Below are positions 47,486 to 57,014 of a DNA stretch of 64,000 bases, piece by piece. The stretch comes from Luteimonas sp. J29 (GTDB lineage: Bacteria; Pseudomonadota; Gammaproteobacteria; Xanthomonadales; Xanthomonadaceae): contig NZ_AWZR01000002.1 in assembly GCF_000472505.1 (NCBI RefSeq), forward strand, positions 186,001-250,000, in the 5' to 3' direction. The first letter of the stretch is position 1; every line of letters starts with the position of its first letter. Below the pieces are notes generated by a model. That model searched no databases and was not told the origin of the DNA. It saw only the letters and a program-made list of their open reading frames with translations. Position numbers and translations under genes: made by a program.

Positions 47486-49519
47486 TCACGACCCGGCCAG
47501 CGCAGCTTCCTTGATCCTGCGGATCTCGTCGCGCACCCGCGCCGCTTCCTCGAACTCGAGGTCGCGGGCGTGCTGGTACATCTGCTGTTCGAGCGCCTTG
47601 AGGCGGGCCGCCAGCTTGACCGGGTCGAGCGCCGCGTAGTCCTCCGTTTCGTCGGCCACCCGGCGTGCCTTGCCGGCCGCCGCGCTCGCCGCCGCGGGCT
47701 CGTCGCGGGCGCCTTCCATGATGTCCATCACCGCGCGCACCACCGACTTCGGGGTGATGCCGTGCTCGGCGTTGTACTCGATCTGCTTCTGGCGGCGGCG
47801 GTCGGTTTCCTCGATCGCGGCCTGCATGGAGCGCGTCACCGTGTCGGCGTACAGGATCGCCTTGCCGCGCACGTTGCGCGCCGCGCGGCCGATGGTCTGG
47901 ATCAGCGAGCCGGTCGAGCGCAGGAACCCCTCCTTGTCGGCGTCGAGGATGGCCACCAGCGACACTTCGGGCATGTCCAGGCCCTCGCGCAGCAGGTTGA
48001 TGCCCACCAGCACGTCGAACTTGCCCAGGCGCAGGTCGCGGATGATCTCCACCCGCTCCACCGTGTCCACGTCCGAGTGCAGGTAGCGCACGCGCACGTC
48101 GTGCTCGCCGAGGTACTCGGTGAGGTTCTCGGCCATGCGCTTGGTCAGGGTCGTGATCAGGACCCGGTCGCCCATCGCCACGCGCTTGTTGATCTCGCCC
48201 AGCACGTCGTCCACCTGGGTCGCGACGGGGCGGATCTCGACCTCCGGGTCGATCAGGCCGGTCGGGCGCACGACCAGCTCGACCACCTGCCCCTGCGACT
48301 TCTCCAGCTCGTACTTGCCCGGCGTCGCCGAGACGAAGATCGTGCGCGGAGAGCGCGCCTCCCATTCCTCGAACTTCAGCGGCCGGTTGTCGAGCGCCGA
48401 CGGCAGCCGGAAGCCGAACTCCACCAGGGTCTCCTTGCGCGAGCGGTCGCCCTTGTACATGGCGCCGATCTGCGGGACGGTGACGTGCGACTCGTCGACC
48501 ACCAGCAGCGCGTCCGGCGGCAGGTAGTCGAACAGGCACGGCGGCGCCTCGCCCGGCATCCGCCCGGTGAGGTGGCGCGAATAGTTCTCGATGCCGTTGC
48601 AGTAGCCGACCTCGGCCATCATCTCCAGGTCGAACTGGGTGCGCTGCTGCAGGCGCTGGGCCTCGACCAGCTTGTTCTGGGCGTAGAACTGCTCCAGCCG
48701 CTCGGGCAGCTCGCGCTTGATCGCCTCGATCGCGTCGAGCGTGGTCCGGCGCGTGGTGACGTAGTGCGACTTGGGGTAGATGGTGTAGCGCGGCAGCGTC
48801 CGGCGGGTCTCGCCGGTGAGCGGATCGAACAGGGTCAGCTTCTCGATCTCGCCGTCGAACAGCTCGATGCGCAGCGCCTCGTCGTCGGATTCGGCCGGGT
48901 GCACGTCCACCACCTCGCCCCGCACGCGGTAGGTGCCGCGACGCAGCTCGGTGTCGTTGCGGGTGTACTGCATCTCGGTCAGGCGCCGGATCAGCTCGCG
49001 CTGGTCGATGCGCTCGCCGCGCACCATGTGCAGCACCATCTTGAAGTACTCGTTCGGGTCGCCCAGGCCGTAGATCGCCGACACGGTGCAGACGATGATC
49101 GCGTCGCGCCGTTCCAGCAGGGCCTTGGTCGCCGACAGGCGCATCTGCTCGATGTGCTCGTTCACCGAGCTGTCCTTCTCGATGAAGGTGTCGGTGGACG
49201 GCACGTAGGCCTCGGGCTGGTAGTAGTCGTAGTAGCTGACGAAGTACTCGACCGCGTTGTGCGGGAAGAACTGCTTGAACTCGCCGTACAGCTGCGCGGC
49301 CAGGGTCTTGTTCGGGGCCATCACCAGGGTCGGCTTCTGCACCCGCTCGATGACGTTGGCGATGGTGTAGGTCTTGCCCGAGCCGGTGACGCCGAGCAGC
49401 GTCTGCGCGGCCAGGCCGGCCTCGAAGCCGTCGACGAGCTTCTCGATCGCCTGCGGCTGGTCGCCGGCGGGCTGGTACGGCGCAACGAGCTGGAAGGTGG
49501 CGGGATGCGGGCTGGTCAT
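47486..49519 (-). CDS. uvrB: Excinuclease ABC subunit B
   Basis: 677 residues, standard length. A DEAD-like helicase core with Walker A GVTGSGKT (residues 43-50), the beta-hairpin [21 protein letters not shown] (quoted as [12 protein letters not shown]) that clamps DNA, Walker [22 protein letters not shown] motif VI, and the C-terminal UvrB/UvrC motif ([20 protein letters not shown]). It verifies damage handed over by UvrA and recruits UvrC in nucleotide excision repair. ATG 49519 ([20 protein letters not shown]) is the standard start. Convergent with tRNA-Val; divergent from the fimT-like gene at 49668. Confidence 0.98.
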   Translation of the reverse strand: MTSPHPATFQLVAPYQPAGDQPQAIEKLVDGFEAGLAAQTLLGVTGSGKTYTIANVIERVQKPTLVMAPNKTLAAQLYGEFKQFFPHNAVEYFVSYYDYYQPEAYVPSTDTFIEKDSSVNEHIEQMRLSATKALLERRDAIIVCTVSAIYGLGDPNEYFKMVLHMVRGERIDQRELIRRLTEMQYTRNDTELRRGTYRVRGEVVDVHPAESDDEALRIELFDGEIEKLTLFDPLTGETRRTLPRYTIYPKSHYVTTRRTTLDAIEAIKRELPERLEQFYAQNKLVEAQRLQQRTQFDLEMMAEVGYCNGIENYSRHLTGRMPGEAPPCLFDYLPPDALLVVDESHVTVPQIGAMYKGDRSRKETLVEFGFRLPSALDNRPLKFEEWEARSPRTIFVSATPGKYELEKSQGQVVELVVRPTGLIDPEVEIRPVATQVDDVLGEINKRVAMGDRVLITTLTKRMAENLTEYLGEHDVRVRYLHSDVDTVERVEIIRDLRLGKFDVLVGINLLREGLDMPEVSLVAILDADKEGFLRSTGSLIQTIGRAARNVRGKAILYADTVTRSMQAAIEETDRRRQKQIEYNAEHGITPKSVVRAVMDIMEGARDEPAAASAAAGKARRVADETEDYAALDPVKLAARLKALEQQMYQHARDLEFEEAARVRDEIRRIKEAALAGS

Positions 49520-49667
49520 CGGGGGGCGTGGGCGCGGGCCATCCAGTGTAACGATCCACCGTGATGGGGCCTGGGACGGCGTTTTCCTACCCCTGCCGCG
49601 CGGGCATTCCGATGGTGGCGTTCATGTCCGGCGGGCAGTCTCGACCCGGGGCCACGGAGGGCTTGGC

Positions 49668-50198
49668 ATGCGCGCCGGACAGGCAGGACATACGCTGGTC
49701 GAACTGGGGCTGGTGCTTGCGATCCTCGGGATCTGCGCGGCGCTGGCGGTGCCCGCCATGGGCAGCCTGCTGGAGCGGCACCGGGCGACGGCCGCGATGG
49801 ATGCGCTCGCCACCCAGCTGCAGCTGGCGCGGATGGCCGCCATCACCTACCGCCAGCCGGCGGTGCTCTGTCCCTCCAGCGACGGCACGGGCTGCGACGG
49901 CCTCCCGGACTGGAGCGGTGGCTGGCTGCTGTTCCTGGATGCCGACGGCAACCGGCAGCCCGATGCCGGGGAAGAGGTGATCCGGGTGGAGCGCGCGCCC
50001 ACCAGCCGGCATCTGCGGGTGCTGGCCACGGCCGGGCGCCGCCAGGTCCGCTACACGCCCGACGGCCGCAGCGCCGGCAGCAACGTCACGATCTCGGTCT
50101 GCGGCGCCGACGGGCTCCTGCTGGGCGCCGTGATCGTGAACAACATGGGTCGCCCCAGGCGGTTCCGCCCCGTGTCGCCGCAGCCCTGCCCCGACTGA
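49668..50198 (+). CDS. FimT/GspH-family pseudopilin (lone copy)
   Basis: 176 residues. A type IV prepilin leader MRAGQAG|HTLVELG with cleavage after G7, Glu at +5 (HTLVE) and a hydrophobic helix (LVLAILGICAALAVPAMGSLL). The C-terminal beta-rich head contains two cysteine pairs (CPSSDGTGCDG, SVCGADG...PQPC) as in GspH/FimT minor pilins. FimT proteins in Xanthomonadaceae and Legionella have been tied to DNA binding in natural transformation; the basic tail NNMGRPRRFRP fits that idea but proves nothing. It stands alone between uvrB and tRNA-Asn, opposite in direction to the main minor-pilin operon, where a second fimT is the first gene. No strong ribosome-binding site (GGAGGGCTTGGC lies upstream). 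Confidence 0.87.
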   Translation: MRAGQAGHTLVELGLVLAILGICAALAVPAMGSLLERHRATAAMDALATQLQLARMAAITYRQPAVLCPSSDGTGCDGLPDWSGGWLLFLDADGNRQPDAGEEVIRVERAPTSRHLRVLATAGRRQVRYTPDGRSAGSNVTISVCGADGLLLGAVIVNNMGRPRRFRPVSPQPCPD

Positions 50199-50226
50199 AC
50201 CGGGCCGCCGCAACCGCCGTCCCGGC

Positions 50227-50256
50227 TTGCCCCGTCCGGGGACGGCGTCTTACAAT
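50227..50256 (+). promoter_or_regulatory. Promoter of tRNA-Asn
   Basis: TTGCCC (50227-50232), 18-base spacer, TACAAT (50251-50256), eleven bases before the tRNA. Good match to sigma70. Confidence 0.6.
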
Positions 50257-50266
50257 CTTCCGCCCC

Positions 50267-50343
50267 GCCCGAATAGCTCAGCCGGTTAGAGCACTTGACT
50301 GTTAATCAGGGGGTCGTTGGTTCGAGTCCAACTTCGGGCGCCA
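50267..50343 (+). tRNA. tRNA-Asn (GTT)
   Basis: 77 bases including CCA. The acceptor stem GCCCGAA pairs with TTCGGGC; the anticodon loop CTGTTAA gives GTT; the T-loop is GGTTCGAGT. A strong terminator follows nine bases later. Confidence 0.96.
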
Positions 50344-50351
50344 GATCCAGA

Positions 50352-50383
50352 GCAAGAGGCCCGCGGCGATGCGGGCCTCTTGC
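50352..50383. terminator. Terminator after tRNA-Asn, shared with pilE side
   Basis: A 13-bp perfect stem (GCAAGAGGCCCGC / GCGGGCCTCTTGC) with a six-base loop, followed by GTTT on the plus strand. The convergent pilE gene ends 19 bases away, so it may serve both directions. Confidence 0.8.
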
Positions 50384-50401
50384 GTTTCCGGCGCTGCCGG
50401 A

Positions 50402-50800
50402 TCACCAGCAGCCCGGGGTGGCCGGCGATTTCGTCCCGGCCTGGTCGAGGCTCAGGGTGCCGCACGAATCGCCCGACTGCTTCCCGATCGGCGTCGCCGT
50501 GATCGTGTAGGTCTTCGCGTCCACGTCGGCGGTGGCCATCGAGTAGAAGCGGAGCACGTCCGGGTCGCAGCGGTCGTCGAGTTCGTCCGCCGACGGCGCC
50601 CCGACGTAGGTGAGCGCGGTGGTGTAGTAGCGCTCCATCCCCTGCGCCATGGTCGCCGCGCACGCCGCCGCGCCCGCGCGGCGCGACTTGCGCACGTGCT
50701 CGTTGTAGCTCGGCAGCGCGATCGACGCCAGGATCCCGATGATCGCCACGACGATCATCAGCTCGATGAGGTTGAAGCCCGCCGCGCGGCGGCCAGACAT
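50402..50800 (-). CDS. pilE: Type IV pilin PilE (minor pilin)
   Basis: 132 residues from ATG 50800, giving an 8-residue leader [15 protein letters not shown] with Glu at +5; a TTG at 50827 that overlaps the pilY1 stop is an alternative, longer start. The helix [31 protein letters not shown] is the canonical pilin N-terminus (quoted as [21 protein letters not shown]). The head has cysteines at [17 protein letters not shown] and a final CW, the last pair likely forming the D-region disulfide. Last gene of fimT-pilV-pilW-pilX-pilY1-pilE; these minor pilins prime pilus assembly. The AAGGGC motif is too close to ATG 50800 to be a good ribosome-binding site, so coupling to pilY1 is likely. Confidence 0.9.
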   Translation of the reverse strand: MSGRRAAGFNLIELMIVVAIIGILASIALPSYNEHVRKSRRAGAAACAATMAQGMERYYTTALTYVGAPSADELDDRCDPDVLRFYSMATADVDAKTYTITATPIGKQSGDSCGTLSLDQAGTKSPATPGCW

Positions 50801-50823
50801 GCCCTTGGAGTGTCGCTGCACTG

Positions 50824-53800
50824 TCAATCCCCCCTGATTTCACGCCACGACGCACGGTCCCAGCGTGGTGCCAAGGTCCGGGTTCCATCATTCCTGGATG
50901 GACCACCCACAACGCCGGCGGATCCGCCCACGACGAGCCGACCTCGCAGAAGATTCGGCAGCGTCGGCATGCCGGCCCCCAGGTTGATTGACCCAACTGG
51001 CACCGCAGGATCTCCCACCAGTTCATCGGCAGTTGAGCCATCCCCATCAAGGTCGAAGTACGAACCACCGGCGCTGGTTCCAGTAAAGGCGTCTAGAGCA
51101 TTGACGAAACCGCTGCCGCCCGACTCACAGGCATCCCCACTAGGAATGATACTGGCCGTGATCAGGAATGTAGACACTATCTGGGCATCCTGGATGATGC
51201 GTTCACCACGACCGGGCAGGTCGATGTACCAGCCCTTCGAATCTGCGGGGAGTGGCGCTCTGGATTCGAATCCGCGGACCGGGAAGCCTTCGACCGTGCC
51301 AGTTACCTGCACGGTTCGACGTGTCAGGTCCTCCCTAGCAACCTCCTCATCCTCGTCGACGAAACCATACAGGCTCTGCACCGCAACACTGGCCACGTCT
51401 CCCTGGGTCATGAAGCGACCTGTACCGAAGAATACCCAGCGCTTGTTGGTGAGCGGGTGAACAGCAACAGTCAGCCCGCCGCTGATGGGCTGAGCCAGAC
51501 CGTCCTCGTCCACGGCCGCGAAAAGCTGCTTGGCCGTCCAGCTCGCTGCCGAATCGCCAGTGAGATCGAATTTCCAGACGTTACCTTGCATGTCTCCCGC
51601 ATAGACGTATGCGAGCGTCCGCCCGTCGGACCCTAGCACGCCAGCAGGCGCCGAAAGGCCATTGTCCACCCCGGTCGGCCCGACCGGAATCTCGCCGACC
51701 ACGCTTCCGTCCGCCAAGTCCAGAATGATAAGGGCAGCCCTTCCGCTGGCGCTATTCACCCCATTACCGAGAACAACCACATCCTTGCTCGTGCCACCCA
51801 CGTTCAGCTTGGTAAGGATTGGCCTCCCCTGCACCAGCCCCATGTTCTCGTTCGGCGTGTCGCGTACCTCCCACAGGACGTTGTTGCCCTCGCCGAAGCT
51901 GGTCGGCACAGTGACGTCCAAGGCAAACAACCCCTTTCCGCCCTTTCCGAGGGTACCCACCAAGAGGTTCTTGCCTGGCGTCTGTTGTCGCGAGGTAACC
52001 ACGATCGGCCCGTCGACGAAATAGCGATGTCCATAATCGGGCCGGCTGAGGTCGGACAGATTGCGCCAGTTGATGATCCCCGGGATGTAGGCAAAGAGTT
52101 CATCACCACTCGCCGCGTCAAAAGCATGCAGCATCCCGTCGTTCGCGCCAATGTAAACGGTGCCCGTATCCTCCACGTATGCAGGCGAAGAACCGACGAT
52201 ATCGCCCAGCAGGTGATTGCGATTACGCAGGGAACCACCCTCGCTCATTTCAAGCGAGCGGTCACCAGCGATGTAGGCGGCGTTCTGCTCTCCGGAAACC
52301 GGCGCCTCCAGAACTGGACCAGGCCTTGCCAGGCTCTCGAGCTGAGCCTCCGTCGCCTCTGATGGGAAGCTCCGTGGCGCCTGGTTGGGGGTCGTTACGG
52401 AGTGATTAGCTCCATCGAAGTGTCCATTCGAAGTAAACACCTTCCGCCCGGTCGTCGGGATTCCCTTCGATGCACACCAGCCGTTGCCCGGTTGCGATGG
52501 CCCGGAACAATCCACTGCATCGACACCGTCAGCGATGCTGACTGATTGCGATCGCAGTTCACCGGTCCAGACGTTGGACACGTAGTTAGCCTGGAAGACG
52601 CGCGTGCCCGCGTCCAACGAGGTCGAATTCGCCGCCACGTTGGAGAACGAGCCGACCCGCTCCACGATTTCGTTGAGGGCGGCCTGCAGCGCCTGCCTGA
52701 AGGTATCCGGGTCACTGGCGGCAACGAACCGGCCACGGCTGTTGACGGTTGCATGCCACAGATCGTCGATACGGTCCGCATCTTCGCGATCCATCGGATT
52801 AGTCCAGAGGGGCGAATCGGGCGCCGGCGGCGGATTGGTGACTTCCATGTTGCCACGCAGGCCAATCGAGATCCCGAATGTCACCATGTGCTGCCAGTTC
52901 GCGGGGTTGGACGCCGTGGTAGGCACCTTGTTCGGCAGCCCATTCCCCCCGTCGCGCAGGTCGGTGATGTAATAGTGGCGTGCGATGTCGGCCAGGGTCG
53001 TGTGGTTGCCATCACCGTCCGCGTCTCCGATTCCCGAGAAGGCGCCGCTGTCGTTCCAGTAACCGTCGGTAGTGAGGATTGCGAAGCTCTGCCGACACGC
53101 CAACTGGTCGGCGGGCTGGCCGGGGCCCCACGGGCCGTTACTGTCCGAGCGCGTGAAGTAGTCACCGACGGCCTTGAGCGTGGTGCGCAAGGGGGTGCTA
53201 CCGTCCTTCACAACCTCCGATTGCACACTCGAAAACCAGTTCGTCTTGTTGGCGCCCTCGAACAGACCATTGTTGTTGTTGACGGGAATAACAACCTGTG
53301 TGCTGTCCGCCCTCAGACCTGTGGGCCGATCATTAATCGGGGTATAACCCACACGCATCTCGCGGCTCAGGCCTGCGAAAGCCTCGGATGCTCCCGCCTT
53401 GGCCGTTTTCAGCCGCGTGCGGTAGTAGGAGTACCAGGTTGCAAAATTCTCCAGCTCCTGTGCTTGGGTGCGCGCAGGGTTCGGCACCGCCGCGGCCTGT
53501 GTCTCAACCAGCGCATCTATCCATACGCCGGAGAAGTTCGCGCTATTTCCGCTTCCAGATCCATCGCGCCTCAGAGTCGCACGCCATATTCCCGTTTGGG
53601 GATTTGGGATCGAGCAGGTTTCTCCCCCATTCCCATCCTGGGAAGTACACGTTGGCCTGGAATCGTTAGCTCGGTACACGTCCAGACGGACCCTGCTGTT
53701 GCCCCCGGTGGTGAACACGCGCAGATTGGCGGCGCCGGCAGGGACCGTGATGTTCACCGACGCGACTTCATTGTTGTTCGTCGATGAATATGGGCCGGCC

Positions 53801-54432
53801 GGCAGCGCAAGATTCGCGGCCGGCCTGTTGTACTCGTGCCTGACCACTTGTCCAGCGGCACTGATGCTGTACTTGTCGTAGTCTGCCGGATCCGGGTTCA
53901 TCGACGGCACGACGCCATCGTGAGGAACGTAGAAGATGGACTCGGTGTTTGCACGCAAGTCGCGCGTGCTTCCCGATGCCAGATTCCAACTGCTATACAC
54001 GGCGTCAACAGATGTGCCGCCGGTCATGCGTTCGCCGTCTGCCCTCATCCATGGCTGGTAAGTGACCCAAGGGTTGTAGTAGATGCCGTTATTCAGGTAC
54101 GACCTGTCCATTGGATCGTCCCGCAAACCAGTGCGGTCGGCACCCGTGGGGGTACCGTTATAACCAGACGGCTGGACGTCGTTATTGGTGTTCTGCGGAA
54201 GCGTCGGCATCGACACCATGGCCATCGAACCGGAGTTGTCCAGGATGAACATGATGTTGGGAGGCACGCGGGAACCGGTCGTCAGCGGCGCGTCGGGGAT
54301 AACGATGGCCGCGGCGCCGGGAAAGGCCAATAACGTCGTCACGAACGTAAGCGGCGCGGCCCACCAGCGCCTAGCGTTTGAACGAGGCTTCCCGGTGCGG
54401 CAGACGGTGGAATGGATCTTGTCAGACTTCAT
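50824..54432 (-). CDS. pilY1: PilY1-type pilus tip adhesin
   Basis: 1202 residues. Signal region (about 1-45, [16 protein letters not shown]), a VWA-like N-terminal domain whose metal site is [14 protein letters not shown], a variable middle part, then the C-terminal PilY beta-propeller (about 700-1150: [58 protein letters not shown]), with [11 protein letters not shown] near the end as a possible calcium loop. PilY1 sits at the pilus tip, supports pilus extension and mechanosensing, and in pathogens adhesion. Base composition is clearly lower in GC than the neighbours: a hand count of 51121-51180 gives 30 GC of 60. This points to horizontal exchange of this surface protein. It begins 3 bp after pilX. 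Confidence 0.94.
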   Translation of the reverse strand: MKSDKIHSTVCRTGKPRSNARRWWAAPLTFVTTLLAFPGAAAIVIPDAPLTTGSRVPPNIMFILDNSGSMAMVSMPTLPQNTNNDVQPSGYNGTPTGADRTGLRDDPMDRSYLNNGIYYNPWVTYQPWMRADGERMTGGTSVDAVYSSWNLASGSTRDLRANTESIFYVPHDGVVPSMNPDPADYDKYSISAAGQVVRHEYNRPAANLALPAGPYSSTNNNEVASVNITVPAGAANLRVFTTGGNSRVRLDVYRANDSRPTCTSQDGNGGETCSIPNPQTGIWRATLRRDGSGSGNSANFSGVWIDALVETQAAAVPNPARTQAQELENFATWYSYYRTRLKTAKAGASEAFAGLSREMRVGYTPINDRPTGLRADSTQVVIPVNNNNGLFEGANKTNWFSSVQSEVVKDGSTPLRTTLKAVGDYFTRSDSNGPWGPGQPADQLACRQSFAILTTDGYWNDSGAFSGIGDADGDGNHTTLADIARHYYITDLRDGGNGLPNKVPTTASNPANWQHMVTFGISIGLRGNMEVTNPPPAPDSPLWTNPMDREDADRIDDLWHATVNSRGRFVAASDPDTFRQALQAALNEIVERVGSFSNVAANSTSLDAGTRVFQANYVSNVWTGELRSQSVSIADGVDAVDCSGPSQPGNGWCASKGIPTTGRKVFTSNGHFDGANHSVTTPNQAPRSFPSEATEAQLESLARPGPVLEAPVSGEQNAAYIAGDRSLEMSEGGSLRNRNHLLGDIVGSSPAYVEDTGTVYIGANDGMLHAFDAASGDELFAYIPGIINWRNLSDLSRPDYGHRYFVDGPIVVTSRQQTPGKNLLVGTLGKGGKGLFALDVTVPTSFGEGNNVLWEVRDTPNENMGLVQGRPILTKLNVGGTSKDVVVLGNGVNSASGRAALIILDLADGSVVGEIPVGPTGVDNGLSAPAGVLGSDGRTLAYVYAGDMQGNVWKFDLTGDSAASWTAKQLFAAVDEDGLAQPISGGLTVAVHPLTNKRWVFFGTGRFMTQGDVASVAVQSLYGFVDEDEEVAREDLTRRTVQVTGTVEGFPVRGFESRAPLPADSKGWYIDLPGRGERIIQDAQIVSTFLITASIIPSGDACESGGSGFVNALDAFTGTSAGGSYFDLDGDGSTADELVGDPAVPVGSINLGAGMPTLPNLLRGRLVVGGSAGVVGGPSRNDGTRTLAPRWDRASWREIRGD

Positions 54433-54435
54433 GGC

Positions 54436-54966
54436 TCAGGTCCCCGGGTCCGGGATGCGACTGATGACGTTGGCTTGCATCATCACGTTCGCGCGGCCCT
54501 CGCTGCGGGTGCGCGCCGTGATGCGGTACATCGGACTGAAACAGTCGAGCGAGGGCGGCAGCTGGTCGCAGCTGCCCTTCTGCGCCGGCCCCTGGCCCAG
54601 GTATTCGATCCAGTACTCGGGCGGATCCGGGATCTGGTCATCGTAGGTGCCGGCCGGCATCGCCTGCCAGTTGGGCGCGGAGCCGGTCGGACAGATGCCC
54701 TGGTTGGCGCAGCTGGTCGCGTCGGGCTCCGTGGTGTCCCAGTCGCCGCCACCCAGCACCTCGTTCTGGGCGTAGCGAAGCGCCGCCTCGGTCGCCTGCA
54801 CCGCGAGGTTGCGGTCGCGCAGGTTCGCGCTCATGCGTTCCTGCATGGCCGAGCTGCGCAGCACCGCGATGCCGAGCACGGACACCGCGACCAGCAGGAC
54901 CAGGACGACCACCAGCGACACGCCGCCCTGGCGGTCGCGCGAATGGATTCGTGCGTCGTGGGTCAC
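54436..54966 (-). CDS. pilX: Minor pilin assembly protein PilX
   Basis: 176 residues. Basic leader (MTHDARIHSRDRQGG) then VSLVVVLVLLVAVSVLGIAVL. The cleavage glycine is present but the usual Glu5 is replaced (VSLVV), a common trait of PilX-type pilins at the tip. The head has paired cysteines (CANQGIC, CDQLPPSLDC). The ATG overlaps the pilW stop by four bases. It works with PilV, PilW and PilE to seed the pilus and carry PilY1. Confidence 0.9.
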   Translation of the reverse strand: MTHDARIHSRDRQGGVSLVVVLVLLVAVSVLGIAVLRSSAMQERMSANLRDRNLAVQATEAALRYAQNEVLGGGDWDTTEPDATSCANQGICPTGSAPNWQAMPAGTYDDQIPDPPEYWIEYLGQGPAQKGSCDQLPPSLDCFSPMYRITARTRSEGRANVMMQANVISRIPDPGT

Positions 54967-55829
54967 AGCGTCCGCCCCCTCATGCTGACCACGTTGGACA
55001 TGGTGCGCTCGATGGTGTTGCCTTCGAGGTCGTCACCCTGCAGCGTCATGTTGATGCGTACCGCGATGACGTCGTTCCAGTTCGCGGGCGCGGCCGTGTA
55101 GTTGGTGGCGCCGTCGCGCAGGTACTCCAGCGCGAGCGCCTGCACCCCTTCCGCGACTTCCTCCGGATCGCCGCCGTTGCGCGCGACGAACAGCGAGCGG
55201 CCGCCGCGCCCGTTGTCCTGCACGAACCAGCGGGCGTCCCGGTAACGGGCCAGCACGACCGCCGCTGGTGGCGCGTACTGGTCGCTGGTCGGGACGTACC
55301 CGCCCGGCAGCGCGGCGAAGTTGACGGTGCGCCCCGACATCGACGTGGCCTGGACGATATGCGTCTTGCGCGCGTTGCACAGGATCAGGTAGTCGTTGAC
55401 CCGGAACACGTCGCTGGCCTCGTCCACGTCGTCGGAATGCAGCGTGACCGACGTGCTGGTCGAATTGACCACGCGATAGGCGGTGTCGTCGCCGGAGACC
55501 ACGCGCAGCGAACTCGCGTTGCCCGTGACCGCATTGTCGCGGAACCGCTCGGCGCGCTCGTCCGCGCCTTCCACCACCGAGAAGTTCGAGCACGCCGAAC
55601 CGCCCGCGGCGCGGATGTCGCGCGACATCAGTTCGAACGCCACCCGCGCGCTCTCCTGGATGCGGCCCAGGCCCTCGTGGGAACGGTAGGTCAGCTGGCT
55701 GGACTGGAAGATCGCGAAGGCGGCGCCGATGACGATCACGCCCAGCACCATCGCGACCATCAGCTCGGTCAGGCCGAAGCCCGCCGTGGAGCGGGCGCGG
55801 ACGAAGCCGGGGACTGTCGGGTGGCTCAT
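54963..55829 (-). CDS. pilW: Minor pilin PilW
   Basis: 288 residues. Prepilin leader ending TAG|FGLTELMVAMVLGVIVIGAAFAIF, with Glu at +5. Large head with a single cysteine pair (about CSNFS and LCNARK). PilW family domain: RIQESARVAFELMSRDIRAAG is the recognisable helix after the membrane part. Overlaps pilV and pilX by four bases each, so translation is coupled. Confidence 0.92.
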   Translation of the reverse strand: MSHPTVPGFVRARSTAGFGLTELMVAMVLGVIVIGAAFAIFQSSQLTYRSHEGLGRIQESARVAFELMSRDIRAAGGSACSNFSVVEGADERAERFRDNAVTGNASSLRVVSGDDTAYRVVNSTSTSVTLHSDDVDEASDVFRVNDYLILCNARKTHIVQATSMSGRTVNFAALPGGYVPTSDQYAPPAAVVLARYRDARWFVQDNGRGGRSLFVARNGGDPEEVAEGVQALALEYLRDGATNYTAAPANWNDVIAVRINMTLQGDDLEGNTIERTMSNVVSMRGRTL

Positions 55830-56311
55830 ATGGTCGTCCTGGTCGAGAATTCACGCTCGGCGCCGCCGCCCGCACGCGAGTCGTCCCAGCGCACGGTGAC
55901 CTCGCAGTCGTCGGGGCATCCGGTGATCTGGGCGCAGGTGGTGGTGTCGGCGTCGCTCCCGGTGATCGAGATCTTGAGGTTGCTCATCCACGCGGCCATG
56001 TCGTTCGCGGCGAGCGTGCCGGCCGCGGCCGGCACCGCGCACACCATCGCGCCCGTGTTGTAGGAAGCGGCATTGGCGCGGTTGGCGCGCATCGCCTCGA
56101 TGATGGCGTTGGTCTGGATCACCGCCTGGCTCGCCTCCAGCGAGCTCTGGCCGCCGCGCAGCGCGAGCGACTGCATCGCCGCCACGCCGAGCAGGCCGAT
56201 GCCGAGGATCACGACCGACACCAGGATCTCGATCAGGCTCAGGCCGGCCTGGTGGCGCCGGCCCGAAAGCGCGGGAACGCGGCGGCGCCGGGTGGGGATG
56301 TTCGGGATCAC
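55826..56311 (-). CDS. pilV: Minor pilin PilV
   Basis: 161 residues from GTG 56311, which overlaps the fimT stop (GTGA) and has GGAGGA nine bases upstream; a GTG at 56317 is too close to that sequence. Leader ends RRHQAG|LSLIEILVSVVILGIGLLGVAAM with Glu at +5 and the typical PilV tail ALRGGQSSLEASQAVIQTNAIIEAMRANR. Head with cysteine pairs (TTCAQITGC, CEV). The long frame open to 57067 in this reading is an artefact. Confidence 0.92.
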   Translation of the reverse strand: MIPNIPTRRRRVPALSGRRHQAGLSLIEILVSVVILGIGLLGVAAMQSLALRGGQSSLEASQAVIQTNAIIEAMRANRANAASYNTGAMVCAVPAAAGTLAANDMAAWMSNLKISITGSDADTTTCAQITGCPDDCEVTVRWDDSRAGGGAEREFSTRTTI

Positions 56312-56868
56312 GGGCACTCTCCTCCGCCGCTGGCCTTCTCGGTGCGGTGGCCGCCGCTCAGCATCACGGTGATCTCGCGCTGGTTGGCCGCCGGGTAGCT
56401 GGTGGGCAGGCAGACGACGAGGGTTTCCTCGCCGTCGGTCACGCCCGAGGAGCGGAACACGATGCCGTCCGCCGGGCCCTGCAGCTGGATGCCGCCGGTG
56501 GTGGTCTCGTCGCGGATGACGTCGATCACCTCGCTGCCGCCCTCGGACGCGACGTTGTCGCGGCCGATGACGATCCAGCGGTTCCAGTCGGTGCTGCTGG
56601 CGCAGGTCTGGCCGTCGTTCGAGGCGCACACGGTGACCCTGGCCCCGCGCCGGATCGCTTCCGACCGGGCCAGCTGCAGCGAGGCGATCATGTTGTCGGT
56701 GGCGGTGTTGATCCGGTTGACGTTGATCATCCCGGCCATCGCCGGCACGCCCACCACCGCCAGGATGGCGATGACAGCCACCGTCACCATCAGCTCGATC
56801 AGGGTAAAGCCCGCCTGCGGGCGGCGGCCGCGGCCGACGCGCTGGCGGGTTCGATGGACGTTCTGCAT
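56308..56868 (-). CDS. fimT: FimT/GspH-family minor pilin, first gene of minor-pilin operon
   Basis: 186 residues. The leader MQNVHRTRQRVGRGRRPQAG is long and basic, then FTLIELMVTVAVIAILAVVGVPAMAGM with Glu at +5. The head keeps the FimT/GspH pattern (ATDNMIASLQLARSEAIRRGARVTVCASNDGQTC) with several cysteines. ATG 56868 is followed by the divergent kinase gene 89 bp away. It is paralogous to the lone gene at 49668. Confidence 0.92.
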   Translation of the reverse strand: MQNVHRTRQRVGRGRRPQAGFTLIELMVTVAVIAILAVVGVPAMAGMINVNRINTATDNMIASLQLARSEAIRRGARVTVCASNDGQTCASSTDWNRWIVIGRDNVASEGGSEVIDVIRDETTTGGIQLQGPADGIVFRSSGVTDGEETLVVCLPTSYPAANQREITVMLSGGHRTEKASGGGECP

Positions 56869-57014
56869 GCAGCTTCCCCCAATGCCCCGGGCACCCTATC
56901 CCCCGTGACCGCCGCGCTCCAGCCCCGGGGAGACGAACGGCACATGGAAGGGGCTGGATGGCTAAACTCCGGTCGGCGCGGCCCTTTCCCGGGCCCAGGA
57001 CCCGCCCGCCCACC

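Noticed and set aside
50824..54432. Insertion sequence or genomic island because of low GC.
   Set aside because: The low-GC stretch stops at the ends of an intact pilY1 gene; no transposase, integrase or flanking repeat is visible.
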